In this document: positions 6,958 to 15,662 of the stretch, one piece after another
Numbering within the stretch: position 1 is the first letter of the stretch
Layout: each line of letters starts with the position of its first letter
Origin: an uncultured Rhodospirillaceae bacterium
Lineage (GTDB): Bacteria; Pseudomonadota; Alphaproteobacteria; Thalassobaculales; Thalassobaculaceae
Direction of reading: 5' to 3'
NCBI GenBank assembly: GCA_937891725.1
Contig: CALAHL010000718.1
Span: forward strand, 1 to 17,755
Length of the DNA: 17,755 nucleotides
Program-made: the position numbers and the translations under genes
The notes under the pieces: model-generated
What the model was told of the DNA's origin: nothing
The model's input: only the letters and a program-made list of their open reading frames with translations
The model's database searches: none

Positions 6958-8304
6958 ATGAACACCTCAAAGACATCTTCGACCGCCAAGCCCGCCGGAA
7001 CCAAGGCAGCAGCCTCCAAGTCCGTGTCCGCGTCCCGCAGCGTCGCCTATGATCTGCTGCGCGCGGTTCTGTCGAAGCGCACGCCGCTGGACGAGGCGTT
7101 GGCAGCCCATGACGGGCTCGCCAAGCTGCCGGAGCGTGACCGCGGTTTCACCCGCATGCTGGTCGGCACCACCCTGCGGCGCCTTGGCCAGATCGACAAG
7201 ATGCTGGGTCGCTGCATGAGCAAGCCGCTGCCGCGCAAGGCCGAGTCCATGCGCGAAGTGCTGCGAATGGCGGTGGCCGAGCTGGTGTTCCTGGGCGTCG
7301 CTCCGCATGCGACGGTCGACAGCGCGGTGACGCTGATCCGGTCGCGCGGCTATGAAGGCATCACCGGCCTCGCGAACGCGGTCCTGCATAAGATCGCGCG
7401 GGAAGGCACCGGCTGGCTGCAAAGCATGGACGCCCGCGATGCGCTGCCCGATTGGCTGGCCGAGCGCTGGGTGGCGGCCTACGGGGCCGAGACCGCGAAT
7501 GCGATGGCCGAGGCCTGTCAGCTTGAGCCGACCTTGGATCTGTCCGTCAAAAGCGATCCCGAGGGCTGGGCCAAAAAACTGGAGGCCAAGCTGCTGGCAA
7601 CCGGCACCCTGCGGCGTGGCTTCGACGGGTCGATCGAACGGCTGGCCGGGTTCGCCGATGGCGCCTGGTGGGTGCAGGATCTGGCGGCGGCGCTGCCGGT
7701 CAAGCTGTTGGGAGATGTCTCTGGCAAGACCGTGTTCGATCTTTGTTGTGCGCCCGGCGGCAAGACCGCGCAGCTGGTATCGGGTGGGGGTGAGGTGGTC
7801 GCGGTGGATCGTCTGGCCGCCCGCCTGCGGCGGACTGAGCGCAATCTGACCCGCCTGGGCCTAGCCGCCTCGACGGTCGAGGCGGATGTGACCACCTGGA
7901 AGGCACCGGGCCTGGCCGATGTGATCCTGCTGGACGCACCGTGCAGCTCGACCGGAACCATCCGTCGCCATCCGGATGTCCCATGGCTGAAGGCGACCGT
8001 CGATATCGACTCGCTCGCCAAGCTTCAGGACCGGCTGCTCGACGCGGCGGCGAAGCTGCTCAAACCGGGTGGTATGATGGTGTATTGCGTCTGTTCGCTG
8101 GAGCCTGAGGAGGGAGAGGCCCGTGCCGCCGCCTTGCTGGACCGGCACAAGGACCTGACCCGGAAACCGATCATGGCCGCCGAAATCGGCGGGTTCGCGG
8201 AGCTGATCACGGCCGACGGCGACCTGCGCAGCCGCCCCGACCTGCTGGCGAGCCTTGGTGGACTCGACGGTTTCTTCGCGACCCGTGTGGTGAAAGCCGG
8301 CTAG
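6958..8304 (+). CDS. rsmB: 16S rRNA cytosine-C5 methyltransferase RsmB (Sun/Fmu)
   Basis: A 448-residue SAM-dependent enzyme expected to methylate C967 (E. coli numbering) of 16S rRNA. An alanine/serine/lysine-rich N-terminal extension (about 1-27) leads into a NusB-like RNA-binding domain (about 28-155, including EVLRMAVAELVFLGVAPHATVDSAV). The catalytic domain has the SAM-binding motif VFDLCCAPGGKT (259-270), motif IV DAPCS with C329, and motif VI YCVCS with C379, the expected catalytic nucleophile in the Nol1/Nop2/Sun family. Both cysteines are present, so the enzyme should be active. No strong ribosome site is visible before the ATG. It follows htpX by 76 bases and precedes rpe by 84. The small DUF1674 gene sometimes found between rsmB and rpe in this phylum is absent. 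Confidence 0.95.
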   Translation: MNTSKTSSTAKPAGTKAAASKSVSASRSVAYDLLRAVLSKRTPLDEALAAHDGLAKLPERDRGFTRMLVGTTLRRLGQIDKMLGRCMSKPLPRKAESMREVLRMAVAELVFLGVAPHATVDSAVTLIRSRGYEGITGLANAVLHKIAREGTGWLQSMDARDALPDWLAERWVAAYGAETANAMAEACQLEPTLDLSVKSDPEGWAKKLEAKLLATGTLRRGFDGSIERLAGFADGAWWVQDLAAALPVKLLGDVSGKTVFDLCCAPGGKTAQLVSGGGEVVAVDRLAARLRRTERNLTRLGLAASTVEADVTTWKAPGLADVILLDAPCSSTGTIRRHPDVPWLKATVDIDSLAKLQDRLLDAAAKLLKPGGMMVYCVCSLEPEEGEARAAALLDRHKDLTRKPIMAAEIGGFAELITADGDLRSRPDLLASLGGLDGFFATRVVKAG

Positions 8305-8388
8305 TCTATGGCTTATGGAGGGCTTGTGGAGGGCCGTTGGGACAAGGCGTGCTTGAAGGGTTAACCGCAACCTGATAACGACCCTAAT

Positions 8389-9054
8389 ATGACCCGAGAC
8401 ATCCTCATCGCACCGTCGATTCTGTCGGCCGACTTCGCAGCACTCGGCGAAGAGGTGCGGGCAATCGACGCCGCCGGCGCCGATTACATCCATGTGGACG
8501 TGATGGACGGCCATTTCGTGCCGAACATCACGATCGGCCCGGGCGTGGTGAAGGCGTTGCGACCGCACACCAACAAAGTGTTCGACGTCCACCTGATGAT
8601 TTCGCCGGTCGACCTGTTCATCAAGGACTTCGTCGACGCGGGTGCGGACATCGTGACGGTCCATCCGGAGGCCGGCGCGCACGTTCACCGGACTCTGCAA
8701 CTGATCAAAAGCTTGGGTGCGAAGGCCGGGATCTCTCTCAACCCCGGAACCCCGATCGAGGTGGTCGACCAAGTGATCGATCTGGTCGATCTGATCCTAG
8801 TCATGACGGTCAACCCGGGCTTTGGCGGGCAGGCCTTCATCGCCAGTCAACTCCCCAAGATCGAAGCCCTGCGCAAGCGCATCGATGCAACCGGCCGGGA
8901 GATCAGGTTGGAAGTCGACGGCGGCGTCAACGTGGAGACGGCCAAGCAGGTGATCGTGGCCGGTGCCGATGTTCTGGTCGCCGGCACCGCCACCTTCACC
9001 GGTGGTCCGGACCATTATGCCGAGAACATGCGCCGGCTGAGGGCGGGACCCTGA
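8389..9054 (+). CDS. rpe: Ribulose-phosphate 3-epimerase
   Basis: A 221-residue cytoplasmic TIM-barrel enzyme interconverting ribulose 5-phosphate and xylulose 5-phosphate in the pentose phosphate and Calvin pathways. It opens with the family hallmark IAPSILSADF (7-16). Metal ligands are visible as H35 and D37 in IHVDVMDGHFVPN, H68 in DVHLM, and D177 in EVDGGV. D37 and D177 are also the expected acid/base pair. The phosphate-binding loops NPGFGGQ (142-148) and the C-terminal VAGTATF are intact. The length is normal. The start is fixed by the family N-terminus. The 84-base upstream gap contains CTTGAAG and GATAACG but no promoter I would rely on. The heparinase-like gene follows 13 bases downstream and is probably co-transcribed. 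Confidence 0.97.
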   Translation: MTRDILIAPSILSADFAALGEEVRAIDAAGADYIHVDVMDGHFVPNITIGPGVVKALRPHTNKVFDVHLMISPVDLFIKDFVDAGADIVTVHPEAGAHVHRTLQLIKSLGAKAGISLNPGTPIEVVDQVIDLVDLILVMTVNPGFGGQAFIASQLPKIEALRKRIDATGREIRLEVDGGVNVETAKQVIVAGADVLVAGTATFTGGPDHYAENMRRLRAGP

Positions 9055-9067
9055 TCGGAGCTGCGGA

Positions 9068-10723
9068 ATGAGCGGATCGGAAGGCGGTCTCGGACGCCGA
9101 TTTCGAGAAGCCTGGTATGGCTCTCCCCTCCATTCCTGGCGCATTTCCGGACACGCGCCGGACACTCTTGCCGTATCCGTCGGCGACGCCTGGCCTGGGG
9201 ATTCCGATGCCGGGCGCGGCATTCTCGAAGGAATGTTCCTGGTCAACGGACAATCAATCCAGGCCGGCGCCAATCCCTGGACCTCCGACCATCTGACACC
9301 GGCCACGACCCTCGGGCTGCACCGGTTCGACTGGCTGCGGGACTTGCGGGATCTGGGTGGAGATGCCGCCCGGCTGCGCGCCCGCGACCTGGTCACGGCC
9401 TGGCTTCAGTCCCAAAAGCAGTGGAGCCGACAGGCGTGGCGCGCCGACATTCTGGGCACCCGTCTGGCGGCCTGGATCGGCACCTACGCGTTCTTCGCGG
9501 ACTCGGCCGATGACGCCTTTCGCGCGGCTTTGCTGGGCAGTGCTGCGAAACAGTTGCGGCATCTGCTCCACGCGCTCGGCAGCGGGCCTTCGGGGGCGGG
9601 GCGGTTCGATGCGCTGAAAGGCGGCGTGATCGCAAGTGTGGCGCTGAGCGAACCGCGCGACCGACTGGACAGCCTGTTGAGCCGGCTGGACGCCACAATC
9701 CGGATCCAGATTTTGCCCGATGGTGGGCATATCTCCCGCGCCCCGCAGCTTCAGGTCCGGGTCCTCGCGGCTCTGGTGGATATTCGCTCGGCTCTGCGCG
9801 CCGGCGGCCAGGCGACGACCCCATATCTGGACGACACGATCCAGCGCATGACCGGCGTCCTCCGCATGCTGCGGCATGGCGACGGCGGATTGGCCCTGTT
9901 TAACGGGGCGATCGAGGATGGCATCTGGGGCACCGACGCACTGATGGCGCGGACGGAAAGCAAATCCAAAGCCCTGACCAGCACGCCGCAGTTCGGATTT
10001 GAGCGGATGGCGGCCGGCCGGATGGTGCTGATTGCGGATTGCGGAGCCCCCAACAGCCAGGATGGGTTCGCGCATGCCGGAACCTTGGGGTTCGAACTGT
10101 CGGTCGGCAAGCAACGCCTGATCGTGAACTGCGGCTCGGCTTCGGCAGAACCCCGTTGGGATGGCGCGTTGCGGGCATCGGCCGCCCATTCCACCTTGAC
10201 TATCGACGACACCAATTCTTCCGAAATCAGGGAAGACGGCAGCGTCGGCCGCAGACCACGCGAGGTGCGGACAGAGCGCTGGGATGCGGACGGGGCGGCT
10301 TGGCTGGAAGCCGAGCATGACGGGTACACGGCCCTGTTCGGCCTATCCCACCGTCGTCGGATCTACATGGCGCCCGGCGGCGACGACGTCCGCGGCGAGG
10401 ATCTCCTGAGCTATTCGGGCGCGCCGGGCGACAAGCCGAGTTTTGCCGTGGCCCGCTTCCACCTACACCCCAGGATCGCCGCCTCCATCGTGCAGAACGG
10501 CTCGGCCGTGCTGATCCGGACGACAACCGGCGCAGGCTGGCGGTTTCGGGCGTCCGGCGGCGACCTCGATCTGACCGACAGCGTCTATTTCGGTCAAGGC
10601 GGGCAGATGCAACGCACCAAGCAGATCACCCTGACCATCGCCCTCGACGATATCCGAGAGGCCGGATCGGTCTCGGCAAAATGGGCGTTGCGGCGCGAGG
10701 ACAAACGCGGCGGTACCGCGTGA
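9068..10723 (+). CDS. Heparinase II/III-like protein
   Basis: 551 residues; the start is supported by GGAG (9057-9060) seven bases upstream. The N-terminal part is an alpha-helical (alpha/alpha toroid-like) region with the recurring QWSRQAWRADILGTRLAAWI (118-137). The C-terminal beta-sandwich carries the heparinase II/III signature: HAGTLGFELSVGKQRLIVNCG, then SAAHSTLTIDDTNSSE, HDGY and RFHLHPRI. No signal peptide is visible, unlike true secreted heparinases, so the substrate may be a cytoplasmic glycan or the protein may not be a lyase at all. In many alphaproteobacteria an orthologue sits between rpe and purH and its role is unknown. Here purH is not the next gene; surface-glycan genes follow instead. 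The family call is firm, the function is not. Confidence 0.88.
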   Translation: MSGSEGGLGRRFREAWYGSPLHSWRISGHAPDTLAVSVGDAWPGDSDAGRGILEGMFLVNGQSIQAGANPWTSDHLTPATTLGLHRFDWLRDLRDLGGDAARLRARDLVTAWLQSQKQWSRQAWRADILGTRLAAWIGTYAFFADSADDAFRAALLGSAAKQLRHLLHALGSGPSGAGRFDALKGGVIASVALSEPRDRLDSLLSRLDATIRIQILPDGGHISRAPQLQVRVLAALVDIRSALRAGGQATTPYLDDTIQRMTGVLRMLRHGDGGLALFNGAIEDGIWGTDALMARTESKSKALTSTPQFGFERMAAGRMVLIADCGAPNSQDGFAHAGTLGFELSVGKQRLIVNCGSASAEPRWDGALRASAAHSTLTIDDTNSSEIREDGSVGRRPREVRTERWDADGAAWLEAEHDGYTALFGLSHRRRIYMAPGGDDVRGEDLLSYSGAPGDKPSFAVARFHLHPRIAASIVQNGSAVLIRTTTGAGWRFRASGGDLDLTDSVYFGQGGQMQRTKQITLTIALDDIREAGSVSAKWALRREDKRGGTA

Positions 10724-10751
10724 CCCCATCGATGAGCTATAAGCCGGTCCC

Positions 10752-11801
10752 ATGACGGCGTTTTTCCAGATTCCGCTCGCGGTGCTGACAGTGGTGGCGA
10801 TAGCCTTCCTGGTCGGACTCGCAGCGACACGGCTGGCGATCCCGGTGCTCACCCGGCGGGTTCTGGACGTTCCAAACGACCGCTCAAGCCACACAACCCC
10901 AACTCCGCGCGGCGGGGGATTGGGAGTCATGGCCGGTGTTCTGGTCGGATGGGCGGGCGGGATCCTGCTGTATCCGGAGACCTCGCAGGCGACCGCGATC
11001 GCTTTGCTGGCGGGACTCCTGCTGATGATCGTCTCCTTTCTTGACGATCTGAAACCGCGCCCGGCCTCGGTACGTCTCGTCGCGCAGATTATTGCCGTTG
11101 CAATTGGACTGTACGCGCTGGGCCACGGCGCCTTTCGCGGCCTTGTGCCTGGCCCGGTCGATCTCGCGCTGACCGGCTTCCTGTGGCTGTGGTTCCTCAA
11201 TCTGTTCAATTTCATGGACGGAATCGACGGCCTCGCCGGAGGCGAAGGGATCTCGGTCGGGTTTGGGCTCGGACTGGCCGCCGTTCTCGGTCTCGCCCCC
11301 GCCGACATCCTCCCGCTCGGGTGGAGCATTGCCGCGGCCGCTCTCGGGTTTCTGGTCTGGAATTGGCACCCGGCACGCATCTTCATGGGCGATGTGGGCA
11401 GCGTCCCGGTCGGCTATCTCCTGGGGTTTCTGCTGATCCGCGTCGCGGCAGCCGAGACCGGCACGATGGCCCCGCATGCGGGCCTCGCCATCGCTGTGAT
11501 ACTGCCGCTCTACTTCGTGATGGACGCCTCGATCACACTGGTCCGGCGCCTGCTGCGCGGGGAGAAACCGACCGAGGCGCATCGGGAGCATGTCTACCAG
11601 CGCGCCGTGATCGCGGGGCAGAGCCACAGCGCGGTGACCACGAGAATCCTGGTGCTCAATGCCCTTTTGGTCGCCTTGGCGGTGCTGGCCGCCCCGCTCC
11701 TGCCGCTTCCCGCGCTGGGTATGGCGGTGATCCTCGTGCTGGTCGGCTTCAGGATCCTGCTCGCTCCCGAACGAGCCAGGGGCCGGGAGAGCCTGTCATG
11801 A
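10752..11801 (+). CDS. Undecaprenyl-phosphate sugar-1-phosphate transferase (WecA/WbpL-like, MraY family)
   Basis: A 349-residue polytopic inner-membrane enzyme that transfers a HexNAc-1-phosphate from a UDP-sugar to undecaprenyl phosphate, the first step of O-antigen or capsule assembly. Family motifs appear in order: DVPNDRSSHTTPTPRGGG (39-56), the magnesium/substrate DD in SFLDDL (D98, D99), NFMDGIDGLAG (153-163), NWHPARIFMGDVGS (204-217), and the cytoplasmic sugar-recognition loop HREHVYQR (277-284). About ten hydrophobic helices surround them. The HREH loop and the adjacent WbpM-like gene suggest a WbpL/WbcO-type enzyme using FucNAc- or QuiNAc-type UDP-sugars rather than strict WecA, but substrate is inferred. 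No clear ribosome site is seen. The stop overlaps the next start by four bases. Confidence 0.92.
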   Translation: MTAFFQIPLAVLTVVAIAFLVGLAATRLAIPVLTRRVLDVPNDRSSHTTPTPRGGGLGVMAGVLVGWAGGILLYPETSQATAIALLAGLLLMIVSFLDDLKPRPASVRLVAQIIAVAIGLYALGHGAFRGLVPGPVDLALTGFLWLWFLNLFNFMDGIDGLAGGEGISVGFGLGLAAVLGLAPADILPLGWSIAAAALGFLVWNWHPARIFMGDVGSVPVGYLLGFLLIRVAAAETGTMAPHAGLAIAVILPLYFVMDASITLVRRLLRGEKPTEAHREHVYQRAVIAGQSHSAVTTRILVLNALLVALAVLAAPLLPLPALGMAVILVLVGFRILLAPERARGRESLS

Positions 11802-13711
11802 ACAGCCGCGCGCTCCGCCGCTCCGCCCTGATCTATCTGCATGATCTGATTCTGTGTGCGGCCTCATTCCTGGTGTCGCTCTATCTGCGGCTGGGCGATC
11901 TGCTGTTCAGCTGGCCCGCGCAGGTGGTCGAGCTTGGGCTCACCGTTTTCACCGCCACGGCAGCCGCAGTCTTGCTGGTGGTCCGGCTCGATACCTCTGT
12001 CTGGCGCTACACCTCGATCGGCGATCTGATCCGCATCCTGCGGGTGGTCGCGATCATCGTCGCCGCATTCCTGACGATCCAGTTCGTGTTCACACGTCTG
12101 GACGATTTCCCCCGCTCCTTCCTGTTCTATGAAGTTGTGGTGCTGACGGTGATGCTGACGCTCCCGCGCGTGGCCTACCGGTTTCTCAAGGACGGGACGC
12201 TCTCGGCCCTGTTTGAGCGCAGCAAGGATCGGGTTCCGGTCCTGCTGGTCGGCGCGGGCGACGGCAGTGACCTGTTTATTCGCGAAATGGAACGTGACCG
12301 GGATGCGCCGTACCGCATCGTCGGCATTCTGGATGATCGGGACTCCCGCACCGGGCGCCGGATTCGTGGTGTGTCCGTGCTGGGTGGGCTCGATGATCTG
12401 TCGCGCATCATCGATCGGCTGGCGGGCGCCGGGCTGAAGCCGCAGCGGATCGTGATCACCCGCGCGCAGATCGACGGTGCGTTGGTGGCCAAACTGTTCG
12501 AGGCGGGCGAGGCGCTCGGCATTCCGGTCAGCCGGATGCCGCGGCTGTCGGCTTTGCAGGCCGCCAACGCCGAGCCCATGCAGCTGCGGCCGATCGCGGT
12601 CGAGGATGTTCTGGGCCGGCCGCAGGCCACGCTGAACCGACCATCCATGGCACGGCTGATCCACGGGCGTCGGGTCCTGATCACCGGGGCGGGCGGCACC
12701 ATCGGCTCCGAGCTGACCCGGCAGATCGCGGGGCTGGGGCCATCCCGGCTGGCCCTGGTCGAGCAATCGGAATACGCGCTCTACCAGATCGATCTCGAGA
12801 TCCAGGAGCGGAACCCCGAGATCCACCGGATCGCCCTGATCGGCGACGTCCGGGACCGGGCGCGGGTCGCCGAGTTGATGGAGGAGGAGCGGCCGGACCT
12901 GGTGTTCCACGCCGCAGCCCTGAAACATGTCCCGTTGATGGAGGCCAATCCGGTCGACGCGGTGCTGACCAACGCCATCGGCTCCCGGATCGTGGCCGAC
13001 GCCGCACGGGCGGCGGGGGCGGCGGCGGTGGTGCTGATCTCAACCGACAAGGCGGTGAACCCGACCAATGTGATGGGTGCGACCAAGCGCCTGGCCGAGG
13101 CCTACTGCCAGGCGCTGGATCTACAGGGCAGCGGCGCCAATACCGCTGCCTGGTTCGTGACCACACGGTTCGGCAACGTTCTGGGCTCGACCGGCTCGGT
13201 GGTGCCCTTGTTCCAGCGCCAGTTGGCCCGCGGCGGTCCGCTGACCGTGACGCACCCGGACATGACACGATACTTCATGACGGTCCGGGAGGCGGTTGAG
13301 CTGGTGCTGCAGGCGGCCGCGCTGGAGACCGGAGCGCTTGAAGGATCCCAGGCCACCGCAAGGGGCGGCATCACGGTTCTGGACATGGGCGAGCCGGTGA
13401 AGATCGTCGATCTCGCGCGCCAGATGATCCGGCTTGCCGGACTGGAACCGGACACTGATATCCGGATCGAATTCACCGGCCTGCGCCCCGGCGAGAAGCT
13501 TTATGAGGAACTGTTCCACGATTCCGAAGCGCTGACCCCGACGGCGATCCCCGCCATTCGGCATGCTCAGCCCCGCACTCAAGACATCTCGGCTCTGATC
13601 GACGGGCTGGACCGGCTGGAAGCCGCCGCCCGCGCCCGAGACGCGGCGGCGACCATCCGTATCTTGAACGAATTGGTACCGGAGTACGATCCGACCCCGA
13701 ACGGAGGGTGA
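11798..13711 (+). CDS. WbpM/CapD-like nucleotide-sugar 4,6-dehydratase (membrane SDR)
   Basis: 637 residues. The frame is open further upstream to 11183, but that part lies inside the transferase gene; ATG 11798 gives the ATGA overlap and the usual family N-terminus. Four membrane helices lie at about 10-130. A CoA-binding-like Rossmann domain follows (VPVLLVGAGDGSD, about 140-290). The C-terminal SDR domain starts with ITGAGGTIGSE, with the dinucleotide motif G297-x-G-G300-x-x-G303. Its catalytic region ISTDKAVNPTNVMGATKR has S415/T416, M426 and K430: the normal SDR tyrosine is methionine, as in the large WbpM-type UDP-GlcNAc 4,6-dehydratases. The probable product is UDP-4-keto-6-deoxy-GlcNAc, precursor of QuiNAc, FucNAc or bacillosamine. 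It is coupled to the upstream transferase. Confidence 0.92.
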   Translation: MNSRALRRSALIYLHDLILCAASFLVSLYLRLGDLLFSWPAQVVELGLTVFTATAAAVLLVVRLDTSVWRYTSIGDLIRILRVVAIIVAAFLTIQFVFTRLDDFPRSFLFYEVVVLTVMLTLPRVAYRFLKDGTLSALFERSKDRVPVLLVGAGDGSDLFIREMERDRDAPYRIVGILDDRDSRTGRRIRGVSVLGGLDDLSRIIDRLAGAGLKPQRIVITRAQIDGALVAKLFEAGEALGIPVSRMPRLSALQAANAEPMQLRPIAVEDVLGRPQATLNRPSMARLIHGRRVLITGAGGTIGSELTRQIAGLGPSRLALVEQSEYALYQIDLEIQERNPEIHRIALIGDVRDRARVAELMEEERPDLVFHAAALKHVPLMEANPVDAVLTNAIGSRIVADAARAAGAAAVVLISTDKAVNPTNVMGATKRLAEAYCQALDLQGSGANTAAWFVTTRFGNVLGSTGSVVPLFQRQLARGGPLTVTHPDMTRYFMTVREAVELVLQAAALETGALEGSQATARGGITVLDMGEPVKIVDLARQMIRLAGLEPDTDIRIEFTGLRPGEKLYEELFHDSEALTPTAIPAIRHAQPRTQDISALIDGLDRLEAAARARDAAATIRILNELVPEYDPTPNGG

Positions 13712-13725
13712 GGCCTCCCTCACCC
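13706..13725. terminator. Hairpin between converging genes, possible bidirectional terminator
   Basis: GGGTGAG and CTCACCC form a perfect 7-bp stem with a 6-base loop, overlapping the stop of the dehydratase gene and lying about 20 bases beyond the leuA stop. No T-tract follows on either strand, so it is at best a weak or factor-assisted terminator. Confidence 0.38.
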
Positions 13726-13744
13726 CCGCCCGACGTTCAGAAGA

Positions 13745-15460
13745 CTATTTCGGCAACCGGTTACAGGCGCTCACGACGGCCTTGACCGGCGCCATGGTGA
13801 TGTCGGTGTCGATGCCAACACCGAACACGCTCTCACCGTGCTCGTCCGGAGCGGTCAGCTCGATATAGGCGGCGGCTTCGGCGTCCGACCCCATCGAGCG
13901 GGTGTGCTCGGAATAGTCCTTAAGCCGGAACTCCAGACCGAACGCATCGCGCATCGCGTTCGAGAACGCATTCACCGGACCGTTACCCTGGGCCTTCAGG
14001 GTGTGAACCTCGCCCCTGCGTTTCACCTGCGCCACGATCTCGACCACCTTGTTCGAGCCGGGCACCCGATCCGCCTCGAACTCGATCAGATCGAACTCGC
14101 CGTCCGGCTGGGTCACGTATTCGGTTTCGAACGCGTTCCAGATTTCAGCCGAGTTGATTTCCTTGCTGGACGCATCGGTGATCCGCTGAATGACCTGGCT
14201 GAACTGGGCCTGCCATTGCTTGGGCAGGCGGATCTGATGGTCGGTGTCGAGAATATAGGCGATGCCGCCCTTACCGGACTGGGAGTTCACTCGGATGATG
14301 GCCTCGTAGTTCCGACCGATATCCGCCGGGTCGATCGGCAGATACGGCACCTCCCACATGCCCTTGTTACTCTCCTTGATCGCCTTCATGCCCTTGTTGA
14401 TGGCATCCTGGTGCGAGCCGGAAAAGGCCGTGTGCACCAGCTCACCCGCATAGGGATGGCGTGGGTGGATCGGCAGCTGGTTGCAGTATTCCGCCGTCTC
14501 CATCAATCCGTTGATATCGGAGAAATCCAAAGCCGGATCGACGCCCTGGGTCATCATATTCAGGCCCAAGGTCACGATATCCACGTTGCCGGTCCGCTCC
14601 CCGTTGCCGAACAGGGTGCCCTCGATCCGATCGGCGCCGGCCATGATCGACATCTCGGCCGCGGCAACGCCGGTCCCACGATCGTTATGCGGATGGATCG
14701 ACAGGATCATGCGGTCGCGCCGCGTGAAATTGCGGTGCATCCATTCGATTTGATCGGCAAAGATGTTCGGGGTCGACATCTCGACTGTCGACGGCAAGTT
14801 GATGATGATCTTGGTGTCGATCGCCGGCATCCAGACGTCCATCACCGCCTCGCAGACCTCCAAGGCGTACTCCAACTCGGTCCCGGTGAAACTTTCCGGC
14901 GAATACTGCAGTTGAACATTGCTGCCCTTCAGCATGCCCAACCGGTCCTTGACCATGTTGGCGCCATCGACGGCGAGCTGCTTCACCCCCGCCTGATCTT
15001 CCTGGAACACCACCCGGCGCTGCAGTTCCGAGGTCGAGTTGTACAGATGGATGATCACATTCTTGGCGTCGGCCACGCTCTCGAAGGTGCGCTGGATCAG
15101 GTGCTCCCGGCACTGGGTCAACACCTGGATGGTGACGTCGTCGGGGATATGGCCGCCTTCGATCAGCTCGCGGACGAAGTTGAAGTCGGTGTCGGAAGCC
15201 GAGGGAAAGCCGACCTCGATCTCCTTGAAGCCCATGCCGATCAGGGTGTTGAACATCCGCATCTTGCGGGGGCCGTCCATCGGGTCGACCAGGGCCTGAT
15301 TGCCGTCCCGCAGGTCTACCGAACACCAGATCGGGGCCGTATCGATCACCGCGTTCGGCCATGTGCGGTCGGTCAGGCCGACGGTGGGATAGGAGCTGTA
15401 TTTTCGGGCCGACCGGGCACTGGGTCGGGCGGATTGATTGGCAGCGGTCATTGCGGACAT
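13745..15460 (-). CDS. leuA: 2-isopropylmalate synthase, type 2
   Basis: A 571-residue cytoplasmic enzyme condensing acetyl-CoA with 2-oxoisovalerate, the committed step of leucine synthesis. It begins at the ATG 15460, eight bases after GAGGAA. The N-terminal lead KYSSYPTVGLTDRTWP and overall length fit the yeast/actinobacterial-type LeuA rather than the shorter E. coli type. The TIM-barrel catalytic motif DLRDGNQAL (49-57, with R51 and D52) is present, as is the metal site HPHNDRGTG and the LFGNGERTGN loop. The C-terminal third (about 435-571) is the regulatory LeuA dimer domain, with AQGNGPVNAFSNAMRDAFG, so leucine feedback inhibition is expected. It is transcribed alone on this strand and converges with the dehydratase gene. 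Upstream lies a leader peptide and attenuator, so transcription is probably controlled by leucyl-tRNA charging. Confidence 0.96.
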   Translation of the reverse strand: MSAMTAANQSARPSARSARKYSSYPTVGLTDRTWPNAVIDTAPIWCSVDLRDGNQALVDPMDGPRKMRMFNTLIGMGFKEIEVGFPSASDTDFNFVRELIEGGHIPDDVTIQVLTQCREHLIQRTFESVADAKNVIIHLYNSTSELQRRVVFQEDQAGVKQLAVDGANMVKDRLGMLKGSNVQLQYSPESFTGTELEYALEVCEAVMDVWMPAIDTKIIINLPSTVEMSTPNIFADQIEWMHRNFTRRDRMILSIHPHNDRGTGVAAAEMSIMAGADRIEGTLFGNGERTGNVDIVTLGLNMMTQGVDPALDFSDINGLMETAEYCNQLPIHPRHPYAGELVHTAFSGSHQDAINKGMKAIKESNKGMWEVPYLPIDPADIGRNYEAIIRVNSQSGKGGIAYILDTDHQIRLPKQWQAQFSQVIQRITDASSKEINSAEIWNAFETEYVTQPDGEFDLIEFEADRVPGSNKVVEIVAQVKRRGEVHTLKAQGNGPVNAFSNAMRDAFGLEFRLKDYSEHTRSMGSDAEAAAYIELTAPDEHGESVFGVGIDTDITMAPVKAVVSACNRLPK

Positions 15461-15467
15461 GTGTCGT

Positions 15468-15473
15468 TTCCTC
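15468..15473 (-). promoter_or_regulatory. Ribosome binding site deciding the leuA start
   Basis: GAGGAA on the minus strand lies seven bases before the ATG at 15460, the best ribosome site near the start of leuA. Confidence 0.6.
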
Positions 15474-15481
15474 GTTTACAG

Positions 15482-15508
15482 GCACCGTGGCTGTTCGCTC
15501 TTCGGTGC
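15482..15508 (-). promoter_or_regulatory. Hairpin just upstream of the leuA ribosome site
   Basis: GCACCG and CGGTGC pair perfectly around a 15-base loop, ending 9 bases before the GAGGAA site. It could tune translation or stability of the leuA message. Its loop is large, so confidence is low. Confidence 0.25.
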
Positions 15509-15519
15509 ATCAGTCGTCT

Positions 15520-15639
15520 TTACGAAATGGCGTGGCGATGTTCGCAATGGCGCGCGGCGATCCGATCAGCGGTGATGCGCATGGCACGGCCCGTCACGGT
15601 CTCGTCGAATTTGGAGATGTCTCTGGTGCGGCCGAACAT
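15520..15639 (-). CDS. Possible 39-residue small protein in the leuA leader
   Basis: An ATG-to-TAA frame of 40 codons lies between the attenuator terminator and leuA. The predicted peptide begins MFGRTRDISKFDETVTGRAM, is basic and soluble, and has one cysteine and several histidines near the end. Codon third positions are mostly G or C like real genes here, but GC-rich sequence produces such frames by chance. No clear ribosome site lies in the usual window; an AGGG is too far upstream. It would be co-transcribed with leuA after read-through. It is not recognised as any family and may be only untranslated leader. Confidence 0.25.
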   Translation of the reverse strand: MFGRTRDISKFDETVTGRAMRITADRIAARHCEHRHAIS

Positions 15640-15662
15640 GGCGGCGTGTGACCCTGGTATCC

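Noticed and set aside
8353..8381. TTGAAG/TAACGA as an rpe promoter
   Set aside because: Spacing of 17 is right but both hexamers are poor matches, and the start would leave almost no leader; not reliable.
11183..11797. Upstream extension of the dehydratase frame
   Set aside because: Lies wholly within the transferase gene in another frame and encodes arginine-rich low-complexity sequence; the ATGA overlap at 11798 is a better start.
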